In this document: positions 1-8,791 of the stretch, one piece after another
Layout of the letters: each line of letters begins with the position of its first letter
Numbering within the stretch: the first letter of the stretch is position 1
Assembly: GCF_021916785.1 (NCBI RefSeq)
Contig: NZ_JAKCFC010000008.1
Span: 186,001 to 250,000, forward strand
Origin: Mycolicibacterium lacusdiani
GTDB lineage: Bacteria > Actinomycetota > Actinomycetes > Mycobacteriales > Mycobacteriaceae
Reading direction: 5' to 3'
Length of the DNA: 64,000 nucleotides
The notes under the pieces: model-generated
What the model was told of the DNA's origin: nothing
Seen by the model: the letters and a program-made list of their open reading frames with translations, nothing else
The model's database searches: none
Position numbers and translations under genes: made by a program

Positions 1-1
1 G

Positions 2-724
2 ACCGGCATCACGTGGTCGACGTTCGCGGGTGCCACGGTGTCGGACATCCGGACGCACTTCGACTGGGAACGGCCCGCGCTCGTCACGGCGCTCGGAGAT
101 TCCTCGGCGCAGACGCCAGGCGACGACCACGCCGGCCATGCCGGACACGGCGGCCAGGCTCCGATGCCTGCCGCGCCCGTCGACGTCGACGGGGTGGTCG
201 CGGCGGCGGCTTCCGCGGGGGTGGAGCTGCCGCTGGAGCTGACCCTGCCCGCGGAACCGGGCGAGGCGGTCGGGATGATCGAGGTCGACGAGCCCTACCG
301 GCTCACCACCGACGCGGCAGCCGTCGACCCGGTGACGTTGCGGGTGACCAGCTCGGTCGACTACGCCAACGACTACTCGACGATCGCCAAGCTCGCCGAC
401 TGGGGCATCCGGATGCACATGGGGTTCCTGTTCGGCTGGCTCAATCAGCTGGTGCTGTTCGTCGTGGCCGTGGGGCTGGTCACGGTGATCGTGCGCGGAT
501 ACCGGATGTGGTGGCAGCGCAGGCCCACCCGCGCATCGGACCGGCTGGTCGGCCGTCCACCCGCACGCGGCGTACTGCGCCGCACGCATCCCGGCATCGT
601 CGCCGTGGTCGTCATCGCCGCGATCGCGGTGGGGTGGTTCCTGCCGCTGCTGGGCGTCAGCCTGGTGGCGTTCCTGGTGGCCGACGTCGCGATCGGTCGG
701 GTTCGGGCGCTTCGACACCGCTGA
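2..724 (+). CDS. PepSY-domain membrane protein, C-terminal part (5' end outside window)
   Basis: The reading frame is open from the first bases of the window, so the gene starts upstream; about 240 residues are visible. The visible part has a His-rich stretch (DDHAGHAGHGG), a soluble segment resembling a PepSY repeat, a hydrophobic helix (FLFGWLNQLVLFVVAVGLV) followed by RGYRMWWQRRP, and a second hydrophobic hairpin near the C terminus. That pattern matches PepSY-associated transmembrane proteins, a family of inner-membrane proteins often linked to iron or copper. The His-rich loop suggests metal contact, which is inference. The internal ATG at 38 is not the true start because coding sequence continues upstream of it. 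Confidence 0.75.
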   Translation, partial: TGITWSTFAGATVSDIRTHFDWERPALVTALGDSSAQTPGDDHAGHAGHGGQAPMPAAPVDVDGVVAAAASAGVELPLELTLPAEPGEAVGMIEVDEPYRLTTDAAAVDPVTLRVTSSVDYANDYSTIAKLADWGIRMHMGFLFGWLNQLVLFVVAVGLVTVIVRGYRMWWQRRPTRASDRLVGRPPARGVLRRTHPGIVAVVVIAAIAVGWFLPLLGVSLVAFLVADVAIGRVRALRHR

Positions 725-866
725 ACCGACGCCGGTGAGCCATTGCCGGGTAGGCCGGTCGCCCACATGCCGATCGACGTCCGTCGACTTGTCGGCGGCC
801 GGCCATACACTCGCCTGGCGTCCCGAGATCACGGGGACGCACGACCAGACGAGAGGGGGCGATGGG

Positions 867-2015
867 ATGCGATTCCTGCATACCGCCGATTGGCAACTCG
901 GCATGACCCGCCACTTCCTGAACGACGAGGCGCAACCGCGGTATTCGGCTGCCCGCCGTGACGTCGTCGCCGCCATGGGACCGATCGCCAAGGAGGTGGG
1001 CGCCGAGTTCGTCGTCGTCGCGGGCGACGTGTTCGAGGACAACCACCTCGCACCGCGCGTCATCAGCCAGTCGCTGGAGGCCATGCGTCGCATCGAGGTA
1101 CCCGTGTACCTGCTGCCCGGCAACCACGATCCGCTCGACGCCGGTTCCGTGTACACCAGCGCCCTGTTCACCGACGAGCGGCCCGACAACGTCGTGGTAC
1201 TGGATCGCGCCGGCGTGCACGAAGTGCGGCCCGGTCTCGAGATCGTCGCTGCACCTTGGCGTTCCAAGGCTCCGACCACCGACCTGGTCGGCGACGTCCT
1301 CGCCGGCCTGACCGACGACGGCGTGACCCGCATCGTCGTCGGACACGGTGGAGTCGACGTGTTCCAGGCCGACAGGGACAAGCCGTCCTTCATCCGGCTC
1401 GCCGCGGTCGAGGACGCCCTGGCCCGCGGCGCCGTGCACTACGTGGCCCTGGGAGACAAGCACTCTCGGACCAAGGTCGGCAACACCGGTCGGGTGTGGT
1501 ACTCCGGGGCGCCGGAAGTCACCAACTACGACCACGTCGAAAACGATCCCGGCCACGTGCTGGTGGTCGACGTCGACGAAACCGACCCCGCCCGCCGCGT
1601 CGAGGTCGAGGCCCGACGCGTGGGGACGTGGCGCTTCGTCTCGCTGTGCCGAACCGTCGACACCAGCCGCGACGTGACCGATCTCGACCTCAACCTCGAC
1701 CTGCTCACCGACAAGGACCGCACCGTCGTGCAGGTGGGTCTCAACGGATCGCTGACGGTCACCGACAAGGCGGCGCTCGACGCGTGCCTGGACAAGTACA
1801 TGCGCCGATTTGCCGCACTCTCGCTGTGGGACAGTCAGACCGACATCGCGGTACTGCCTGCCGACGGGGAGTTCGACGATCTCGGCATCGGCGGGTTCGC
1901 CGCGGCCGCCGTCGACGAACTGGTCGCCACGGCCAAGACCGACGGCGAAGAGTCCGACGACGCCCGCGCGGCGCTGGCGTTGCTGCTCCGCCTGGTCGAT
2001 CGGGGTGCGGCGTGA
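867..2015 (+). CDS. SbcD-like metallophosphoesterase (DNA repair exonuclease family)
   Basis: A 382-residue protein with the calcineurin-like phosphoesterase motifs in order: HTADWQLG (residues 5-12), AGDVFEDN, LPGNHDP, VGHGG and GDKHSRTKVG. In SbcD/Mre11 relatives these bind two metal ions and cut DNA. Motif I reads D-x-Q instead of the usual D-x-H. The start at 867 follows a purine-rich ribosome site (gagaggggg, 851-859); the frame is open further upstream but does not look like protein. It overlaps the following SbcC-like gene by four bases (GTGA), so the two are translationally coupled and likely form a nuclease/ATPase complex. By order and size it matches Rv1277 of M. tuberculosis. The exact substrate is unknown. 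Confidence 0.85.
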   Translation: MRFLHTADWQLGMTRHFLNDEAQPRYSAARRDVVAAMGPIAKEVGAEFVVVAGDVFEDNHLAPRVISQSLEAMRRIEVPVYLLPGNHDPLDAGSVYTSALFTDERPDNVVVLDRAGVHEVRPGLEIVAAPWRSKAPTTDLVGDVLAGLTDDGVTRIVVGHGGVDVFQADRDKPSFIRLAAVEDALARGAVHYVALGDKHSRTKVGNTGRVWYSGAPEVTNYDHVENDPGHVLVVDVDETDPARRVEVEARRVGTWRFVSLCRTVDTSRDVTDLDLNLDLLTDKDRTVVQVGLNGSLTVTDKAALDACLDKYMRRFAALSLWDSQTDIAVLPADGEFDDLGIGGFAAAAVDELVATAKTDGEESDDARAALALLLRLVDRGAA

Positions 2016-4627
2016 AACTGCACAGGCTGACACTGCGCAACTACCGCGGCATCGCCTTCCGCGACGTCGAATTCCCCGACCGCGGCGTCGTCGTGGTGTG
2101 CGGCGCCAACGAGATCGGCAAGTCGTCGATGATCGAGGCGCTCGACCTCCTGCTGGAGGCCAAGGACCGCTCCAGCAAGAAGGAGGTGAAGCAGGTCAAG
2201 CCGACGCACGTCGATGAGGGCGCCGAGGTCAAGGCCGAGATCTCCACCGGGCCTTACCGGTTCACCTACTTCAAGCGCTACCACAAGCGCCCGGTCACCG
2301 AGTTGACCGTCACCGCACCCGTCCGCGAACAGCTCACGGGCGACGAGGCGCACGAACGGGTGCAGGCCATCCTCAACGAGACCGTCGACGTCCAACTGTG
2401 GCAGGCCCAGCGCGTACTGCAGACGTCGTCGACGTCACCAGTCGACCTCTCGGGCTGCGATGCCCTGTCCCGGGCGCTCGACGTGGCGGCAGGTCAGGCG
2501 GTGACGCTGTCGGGAAGCGAACCGCTGCTCGTCGATCGCATCGACGAGGAGTTCCGGCGCTACTTCACCCAGACGGGCAAGCCGACGGGGGAGTGGGCCG
2601 CAGCGCTCAAGCGCCGTCAAGCCGCCGCAGCGGCAGTCACCGAATGTCGCTCGGCGGTGGCCGAGATCGAGGAGGCCGTGGGTAGGCACGACGTCCTCAC
2701 CGCCGAACTCGCCGAACTCGACGCCGAGCGGTCGGTGGTCGAGAAGCGCCTCGAGGCCGCACGCGCCGCCGCCGACACCGTGAGCAAGGTTGCCGAACGG
2801 CTGACCCAGGCGAAGGTCGTCGCGGACGCTGCACGGTCGACGCAGGTCGCGGCCACGGCCGCGCTCAACGAGCGTCGCAGGCTCAGAACGGAACTCGAGC
2901 AGGAGGCCTCCGGGGTCGAGACGCTCGCGGCCGCATTGGACCAGGCGACGCTCGAGGAGACCGAGGCACGCGAGGCGCACGCCAAGACGACCGCCGCGGT
3001 GCTGGCCGCGACAGCCGACGTCGAGGCGTGGCAGGCGGAGGTCGACGCGGCGCGCACCGTCGTCGAGCAGATCGCCAGACACGACGAGGCGGGCCGAATT
3101 ACGCTGCGACTGAGCAAGATCGACGCCGCCGACGCCCGCCTCCGCGACGTCGACGCATTACTCGCCGAGATTCCGCTGTCCGACCGGACGATGCGTCTGA
3201 TCGAGGCGGCGTCGGCGGCTGTCGACGTGGCTGCGGCCGCGGCGGAGGCCGCGTCGGCACGCATCGAAATCATTGCGACGGAATGCATGTCGGTCACCGT
3301 CGCGGGCGAGGTCGTGTCCCTCGACGCGGGTGCCGCGTGGTCGACCAGTGCGACCGCACCGACCGACGTCGAGATGCCCGGGCTGCTGACCGTGCGGGTG
3401 GTGCCCGGCACCCCGGCCGCCCACACCGGCGACGAGTTGGACACCAAGGCGCAGGTACTCGCGCAGGTGCTGCACGACGTGGGTGTCGACGACGTCGAGG
3501 CCGCGCGTGCCCTCGACGAGCGGCGGCGCGACCTGACGGCGACCCGACAGCAGCTTCGCGCCACGCGGGACGCGCAGGCTGCCGACGACGACGTCGACGC
3601 CCTGCGACGCCGGCTGGCGGCCCTGCGCACCGACCTGCCCGCCGACGCCCCCGATGCCGACGCCGCGCGTACCGAACTCGACACCGCAGCGGCTGCGCAC
3701 CGGCAGGCACTCGCTACCTGCGCCGCACTGCGCGACGCAGCGTCGACGGCATCGACGCGCGTCAACGAGAAGGCCCCGGCGACAACGGTTCTGCGCAGCA
3801 GGATCGACGCAAGACGGGAACGCGCGCAGATGCTTGCCGAGCGGCTGGAGCAGGGGCGGGCGTCGATCACCGACGACGAACTCGTGCTGCGGGCCGACGC
3901 GGCCGCCGAACGGCTCGGCGAGGCGACCACCAGGGTCGAGGCGCTTCGCATCGAACTCGACGGCGCCCAGCCCGCCGTGGTCGCCGCCGAGCTGACCGAA
4001 GCGAATGCGCTGGCAGACCGCCTGGGCCGCCGACACCGTGACGTCGCCGCGCAGTTGGTCGCCACCACGGCGCAGCTCGGCGTGTACGGCACCGAGGGTC
4101 GCCACGGTCGGCTCGACGCCGCCGAGATGGAGTGCGCGCACGCCGAGGCCGACTGGGCCCGGCTGCAGCGGCGGGCGAACGCCGTCATGCTGCTGCGGTC
4201 GACCATGACGCGCCACCGCGACGACGCGCGGCAGCGCTACGTCGACCCGTTCCGCGTCGAAGTGGAACGGCTGGGCCGCATCGTGTTCGGCTCCGACTTC
4301 GAGGTCGGCATCGACGCCGAGCTGCGCATCCAGACCCGGACACTCGACGGCTGCACGGTGCCGTACGACTCCCTGTCCGGCGGTGCCAAGGAACAGCTCG
4401 GCATCGTGGCGCGGTTGGCGGGCGCGGCACTGGTCGCCAAGGAGGACGGCGTGCCGGTTGTCATCGACGACGCACTCGGATTCACCGACTCGAATCGCCT
4501 GGTCAAGATGGCCGAGGTCTTCGACGCCGTGGGCGGTGACGGTCAGGTGATCGTGCTGACGTGCAGCCCGGAGCGGTACGCCGGGGTCATTGGCGCGCAG
4601 CGCATCGAGCTGACCTCTGCGGTTTGA
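2012..4627 (+). CDS. SbcC/Rad50-like AAA ATPase
   Basis: An 871-residue protein starting with GTG inside the stop region of the preceding nuclease gene. The N terminus holds a Walker A motif (GANEIGKSS, from about residue 31). The middle, roughly 200-750, is very rich in Ala, Glu and Arg and reads as a long coiled coil. The C terminus carries the ABC signature SLSGGAKEQLG and a Walker B strand PVVIDDALGFTD. This split-ATPase layout is that of SbcC, Rad50 and SMC-like proteins, which clamp DNA ends for a partner nuclease. I see no CxxC zinc hook at the coiled-coil apex, unlike classical Rad50. It corresponds by position to Rv1278. Confidence 0.85.
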   Translation: MKLHRLTLRNYRGIAFRDVEFPDRGVVVVCGANEIGKSSMIEALDLLLEAKDRSSKKEVKQVKPTHVDEGAEVKAEISTGPYRFTYFKRYHKRPVTELTVTAPVREQLTGDEAHERVQAILNETVDVQLWQAQRVLQTSSTSPVDLSGCDALSRALDVAAGQAVTLSGSEPLLVDRIDEEFRRYFTQTGKPTGEWAAALKRRQAAAAAVTECRSAVAEIEEAVGRHDVLTAELAELDAERSVVEKRLEAARAAADTVSKVAERLTQAKVVADAARSTQVAATAALNERRRLRTELEQEASGVETLAAALDQATLEETEAREAHAKTTAAVLAATADVEAWQAEVDAARTVVEQIARHDEAGRITLRLSKIDAADARLRDVDALLAEIPLSDRTMRLIEAASAAVDVAAAAAEAASARIEIIATECMSVTVAGEVVSLDAGAAWSTSATAPTDVEMPGLLTVRVVPGTPAAHTGDELDTKAQVLAQVLHDVGVDDVEAARALDERRRDLTATRQQLRATRDAQAADDDVDALRRRLAALRTDLPADAPDADAARTELDTAAAAHRQALATCAALRDAASTASTRVNEKAPATTVLRSRIDARRERAQMLAERLEQGRASITDDELVLRADAAAERLGEATTRVEALRIELDGAQPAVVAAELTEANALADRLGRRHRDVAAQLVATTAQLGVYGTEGRHGRLDAAEMECAHAEADWARLQRRANAVMLLRSTMTRHRDDARQRYVDPFRVEVERLGRIVFGSDFEVGIDAELRIQTRTLDGCTVPYDSLSGGAKEQLGIVARLAGAALVAKEDGVPVVIDDALGFTDSNRLVKMAEVFDAVGGDGQVIVLTCSPERYAGVIGAQRIELTSAV

Positions 4628-4650
4628 CTGAAAAGCGCGGCGGCGGCTCC

Positions 4651-4656
4651 TACACT
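4651..4656 (+). promoter_or_regulatory. candidate -10 element for a leaderless GMC oxidoreductase transcript
   Basis: TACACT ends eight bases before the GTG start at 4665, a spacing that would place transcription initiation at or next to the start codon. Leaderless mRNAs are common in mycobacteria. No ribosome site is visible before the GTG, which fits. A TTGACT hexamer at 4624-4629 is 21 bases away, too far for a standard -35. Confidence 0.4.
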
Positions 4657-4664
4657 CACGCGAC

Positions 4665-6209
4665 GTGAAGGCTGATTACGTCGTCGTGGGAACTGGGTCA
4701 GCCGGATCGGTCGTGGCCAACCGGCTCAGCGCCGTTCCGGGCGTGCGGGTGGCCGTCGTCGAGGCCGGGCCGCCCGACAAGGACAAGTTCGTCCACATCC
4801 CGGCGGCGTTCTCCAAGCTGTTCCGCGGACCGCTGGACTGGAACTACCTGACCGAACCGCAGAAGGAACTCGACGGTCGGCAGATCTATTGGCCGCGCGG
4901 CAAGGTCTTCGGCGGGTCGTCCTCGATGAACGCGATGATGTGGGTGCGCGGTTTCGCGGCCGACTACGACGAGTGGGCGGAGCACGCCGGACCGGAGTGG
5001 TCGTGGGCCAAGCTCGTCGGCTACTACGACCGCATCGAGCGGGGACCACTGCACGTCTCCGATCAGCGCAGCCCACGCAGCACGACCGCGGCATGGCTCG
5101 CGGCAGCCAAGGAGTGCGGCTTCACCGTGGATCCGACCGATGACGCGACGCCCGACGGCTTTCGCGAGACGCGGGTCACGCAGCGCCGAGGCGCGCGGTG
5201 GAGTGCTGCCGACGCCTATCTCAAGCCGGCGATGCGCAATCCGAACCTCAAGGTGTTCGCCGAGTCCGTCGTCACCCGTGTCCTGTTCGACGGCAGTCGC
5301 GCCGTCGGCGTCGAGTTCGACTCCGGCGGCAAGCGCGAAGTGGTCGAAGCCCGCCGCGAAGTGGTGCTGTGCGGTGGCGCCGTCAACACCCCGCAACTGC
5401 TCATGCTCTCGGGCATCGGAGACCGGGATCGGCTCGCGGAGTTCGGCATCGACGCCGTTGCGCACTCGCCGGGGGTGGGACAGAACCTGCTCGACCACCT
5501 GGTGGTGCCGGTGGGCTTCGAGGTGGAGCGCGACTCGCTGCAGACCGCGGAGAAGCCGCTCGAACTGATTGCCTACCTGCTGCGCAGGCGCGGCATGCTG
5601 ACCTCCAACGTCGGCGAGGCGTACGGCTTCGTCCGAAGCGAGCCCGGGCTCGACCTGCCCGACCTCGAGTTGATCTTCGCTCCGGCGCCGTTCTTCGACG
5701 AGGGCATCGGTGAGCCGCACCAGAGTCACGCGATCGTCATGGGCCCGATCCTGGTCAAGCCCAAGAGCACCGGCACCGTGACCCTTGCCTCCGCCGACCC
5801 GCTGATCAAGCCGCTCGTCGACCCGGGGTACCTGACCGACCCCGACGGTGCCGACCGGCGAGCGCTGATGGCGGGCCTGCGGATGACGGCCCGGATCGCC
5901 GAGGCGCCGTCGATGCGCGGCCTGCTCGGGGCCATCCTGCGGCCCAACGGGGCGACCGACCTGTCCGACGAGACGCTCGAGCGCGCACTGAACACGTGCT
6001 CGCACACCCTGTATCACCCCGTCGGCACCTGCCGGATGGGCACCGACGCCGACAGCGTTGTCGACCCGCAGTTGCGGGTGCGCGGCGTCGACGGGCTACG
6101 GATCGCCGATGCGTCGGTGATGCCGACGATCATCCGCGGCCACACCCACGCGCCCTCCGTGCTGATCGGCGAGAAGGCGTCGGACCTGATCAAGTCCGCG
6201 TCGACCTGA
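4665..6209 (+). CDS. GMC-family FAD oxidoreductase (choline dehydrogenase-like)
   Basis: A 514-residue flavoenzyme. The N terminus has the FAD dinucleotide fold (VVGTGSAGSVVANRL), then GMC signature 1 (RGKVFGGSSSMNAM), GMC signature 2 (GGAVNTPQLLMLSGIG) and the C-terminal catalytic His region (YHPVGTCRMGTD). Such enzymes oxidise alcohols to aldehydes; the substrate cannot be read from sequence. The start is GTG, probably leaderless. It ends seven bases before the convergent SfnB-like gene. By order and length it matches Rv1279 of M. tuberculosis. Confidence 0.88.
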   Translation: MKADYVVVGTGSAGSVVANRLSAVPGVRVAVVEAGPPDKDKFVHIPAAFSKLFRGPLDWNYLTEPQKELDGRQIYWPRGKVFGGSSSMNAMMWVRGFAADYDEWAEHAGPEWSWAKLVGYYDRIERGPLHVSDQRSPRSTTAAWLAAAKECGFTVDPTDDATPDGFRETRVTQRRGARWSAADAYLKPAMRNPNLKVFAESVVTRVLFDGSRAVGVEFDSGGKREVVEARREVVLCGGAVNTPQLLMLSGIGDRDRLAEFGIDAVAHSPGVGQNLLDHLVVPVGFEVERDSLQTAEKPLELIAYLLRRRGMLTSNVGEAYGFVRSEPGLDLPDLELIFAPAPFFDEGIGEPHQSHAIVMGPILVKPKSTGTVTLASADPLIKPLVDPGYLTDPDGADRRALMAGLRMTARIAEAPSMRGLLGAILRPNGATDLSDETLERALNTCSHTLYHPVGTCRMGTDADSVVDPQLRVRGVDGLRIADASVMPTIIRGHTHAPSVLIGEKASDLIKSAST

Positions 6210-6216
6210 GCAACCC

Positions 6217-7431
6217 TCAGAAGTAGGCGTTCGCGGGCAGCGGCGTGCCGTGCAGCAAGTTCTCGCCGATGGCCCGCGCCTTGTAGCCCACCGGGTTGTG
6301 CAGGGTGATCGTCCTGATGTTGCGCCAGTGCCGGTCCAGATTGCGCTGCCTGCTGGCCGCGCTGGCACCGCCCAGTTCGAGCAGCCGGGTGGCGGCCTGG
6401 GGCGCTACGTCGTCGAGGTGCACCTTGACCTTCGCCGCGCGCAACTGCGCCTCCGCGGCGAGGTCCGCGTCGGGTATGCCGTCGACCTCCGAGGCGGTCG
6501 CGGCCGCGATGGCCTCGGCGGCGTCGAGCACCACGGCCCGCGCGATCGAGGCGGTGGAGGCGAGTTCGCCCAGCTGACGCTGCAACAGCGGGTCGTCGGT
6601 GGGCCGCTCGGCAACGGCATGGCTGAAGCTGCGGTCACGCGAGCGCAGCAGTGCGATCCCGTCGTCGACGACGTTGGCCAGGATCCCGGCGACCACGGCA
6701 TGGATGAACAGCTGCAGTGACGCGTACTGCACCGTCGGGACGGGCTCGGCGTCGTACGGGGAGTCCGACAGCACCTCGTCAGCCGACACGGCAACGCCGG
6801 TGAACGTGGTGGTGCCCGTGCCGGTGCGGCGTTGACCGAAACCGTCCCAGTCGTCGACCAGCTTCACGCCCGCCCGGTTGGCGGGCACCACCACGGTCGC
6901 GACCGAGTCGTGGTCGGTGGTCGCCGTGACCGTCAGGTAGTCGGAGAACAGGGTGCCGGTGCTGTAGAACTTCTGACCGTCGAGCCGGAACCCGCCGGAG
7001 CCGTCGGGCAGCAGCCGCGTGTTGAACACCAGGCTGCCGACGGCGTTGCCGCCCTTCTCACTGAACGCGTTGCCGAACACCCGGCCCGCGGCGACCTCGG
7101 CCAGCCACTGCCGGGAGCCCTCGGAGGAGACGGTCCGCAACCGCTCCTCGACGAACCAGAAGTGCGTCCGGAAGATGTGCGCGACGATCGGATCCGCGCG
7201 CGCCACGTCGATCACGGCCGAGAAGAGCTGCGGGACGGTCAATCCCGCACCGCCGAGCGCCTCGGGCAGCCGAAGCGTGCCGAAACCGGCGCGCTTGAGT
7301 GCGGCGACCTGATCGAACGGGTTCACGTCCTCGAGGTCTCGATTCTTCGCCCCCGAGCCGATGTCGGCCAGCAGGGTGGTCCACTCGGTCGATCCCGGCA
7401 GGATTCTGTTCACGCCTTCGACGGTTGTCAT
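6217..7431 (-). CDS. SfnB/DszC-like acyl-CoA dehydrogenase-fold monooxygenase
   Basis: A 404-residue protein with the acyl-CoA dehydrogenase fold. Segments such as GQKFYSTGTLFSDYL, DDWDGFGQRRTGTGTTTF and a C-terminal LHNPVGYKARAIGENLLHG are typical of the SfnB/DszC subgroup, FMNH2-dependent monooxygenases that attack sulfones or related organosulfur compounds, rather than true fatty acyl dehydrogenases. The start is taken at ATG 7431; an in-frame GTG lies two codons upstream. It is not part of the M. tuberculosis arrangement as I remember it. Lying between the opp and cys regions, it adds to a sulfur-acquisition theme, which is inference. Confidence 0.8.
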   Translation of the reverse strand: MTTVEGVNRILPGSTEWTTLLADIGSGAKNRDLEDVNPFDQVAALKRAGFGTLRLPEALGGAGLTVPQLFSAVIDVARADPIVAHIFRTHFWFVEERLRTVSSEGSRQWLAEVAAGRVFGNAFSEKGGNAVGSLVFNTRLLPDGSGGFRLDGQKFYSTGTLFSDYLTVTATTDHDSVATVVVPANRAGVKLVDDWDGFGQRRTGTGTTTFTGVAVSADEVLSDSPYDAEPVPTVQYASLQLFIHAVVAGILANVVDDGIALLRSRDRSFSHAVAERPTDDPLLQRQLGELASTASIARAVVLDAAEAIAAATASEVDGIPDADLAAEAQLRAAKVKVHLDDVAPQAATRLLELGGASAASRQRNLDRHWRNIRTITLHNPVGYKARAIGENLLHGTPLPANAYF

Positions 7432-7540
7432 GAGCACCGTTGTACCGACGGGTTGCCGCGCCGGGCACTGCTTTGAATCACCGGGAACCTAAGCGCACGC
7501 CGCGAAGGGCACAATGAAGTGCGATGACCGGGCAACGGCG

Positions 7541-8791
7541 ATGACGATGAACGCCAAGCGCAGGCGCGCACACGACAAGCTCGCCGCGCTGCCTGGCGTC
7601 CGCTCGGTCCGCAGACCGGTCGGCGACGGACGCGAGTTCGACCTCTTCTACGTGCGCACCGGGCCCCCGTCCGAGCATCCGCTGCTCGTCGTTCCCGGCG
7701 GCCCCGGCGCCGCCTCGGTGGCCTTGTACCGGGGCACGAGACGACGCTTCGCCGAGGCGGGTCTCGACGTCATCATGGTCGAGCACCGCGGGGTCGGGCT
7801 GTCCCGGCACGACGACGCCGGCGCCGACCTGCCACCCGAGAGCCTCGTGATCGACGCGGTGGTCGACGACCTCGCCGCCGTTCTCGACGACGCCGGCGTG
7901 TCGTCCGCCGCCGTCTACGGCACCTCGTACGGCACGTATCTCGCCGCCGGGCTCGGCGTCCGTCATCCCGAGCGGGTGCACGCGATGGTGCTCGACTCAC
8001 CGCTGCTGTCGGCCGACGACATCGACGAGGTGCGCATCGCCACCCGACGTGCCCTGTGGGACGGCGACGACCCCGACACCTCCGAACTGGCTGCGAAGAT
8101 GCGCCGCCTGGTCGCCGACGGCGTGCTCACGCCGGCTGCCACGCAGATGGCGGCCGGGCTGTACGGCTACGCCGGTCCAGCCATCCTGCGGCGTCAACTC
8201 GACCTGCTACTCACCGGACACGACTGGCTCTGGGGCGCTGTGGGTCTCGGCACCAAGTTCGTCTTCGAGCGCAAGACGCCCTACCACCACGAACCCGACC
8301 TCGTCGGCAGGATCGGCTACCGCGAGCTGAATTACGGCGCGGTGCCCGACGGCTCGCCGCTCGACCCGGCGGTCCCACTGCGCGACATGGCCGTCGGCGA
8401 CGCGGACTTCGTCGCCGAGCCCTATGACCTGATCGCCGCGATGCCCGCATTCACCTGGCCCACCGTCGTCGTCGCGGGTGGTCGCGACCTGACCACGCCA
8501 CCGTCGATCGCCGCCCGCATCGCATCGCTGATTCCGGATGCCGTGCTGGTGGAGCTGCCCACGGCAGGGCACAGCGTGCTCGACGCCAAGGAGCGCGCCG
8601 CACTCGAGATCGCCGCGGCCGTCGTCGCGGGCAAGGCCGACGAACTGCCTGGGCGCGCAGCGGAACTCGACGCCGCGCCGTCGCCGATCGGGTTCCGCCT
8701 GCTGGTGTGGGGCCTCGGCGCCGCGGCAGCTGCCGAGTCGGTGGTCCCACCGGTCGTGCAGCGGGCGGTCCGCAACGTCACTGCTTCATGA
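7541..8791 (+). CDS. alpha/beta hydrolase, proline iminopeptidase-like
   Basis: A roughly 416-residue alpha/beta hydrolase with oxyanion region VVPGGPGAAS, nucleophile elbow VYGTSYGTYLAAG (Ser in GTSYG), acid region VAGGRDLTTP and catalytic His in TAGHSVLD. This matches peptidase family S33 (prolyl aminopeptidase-like); the substrate is unknown. In-frame ATGs occur at 7514, 7541 and 7547. I chose 7541 because the protein homology seems to begin after it, but this is uncertain. The 3' end overlaps the convergent oppA-like gene by 14 bases. Confidence 0.82.
   Translation: MTMNAKRRRAHDKLAALPGVRSVRRPVGDGREFDLFYVRTGPPSEHPLLVVPGGPGAASVALYRGTRRRFAEAGLDVIMVEHRGVGLSRHDDAGADLPPESLVIDAVVDDLAAVLDDAGVSSAAVYGTSYGTYLAAGLGVRHPERVHAMVLDSPLLSADDIDEVRIATRRALWDGDDPDTSELAAKMRRLVADGVLTPAATQMAAGLYGYAGPAILRRQLDLLLTGHDWLWGAVGLGTKFVFERKTPYHHEPDLVGRIGYRELNYGAVPDGSPLDPAVPLRDMAVGDADFVAEPYDLIAAMPAFTWPTVVVAGGRDLTTPPSIAARIASLIPDAVLVELPTAGHSVLDAKERAALEIAAAVVAGKADELPGRAAELDAAPSPIGFRLLVWGLGAAAAAESVVPPVVQRAVRNVTAS

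Noticed and set aside
657..2033. Long open frame antisense to the SbcD-like gene (458 codons).
   Set aside because: It mirrors the real gene on the other strand, has no domain, and is a product of high GC content with few stop codons.
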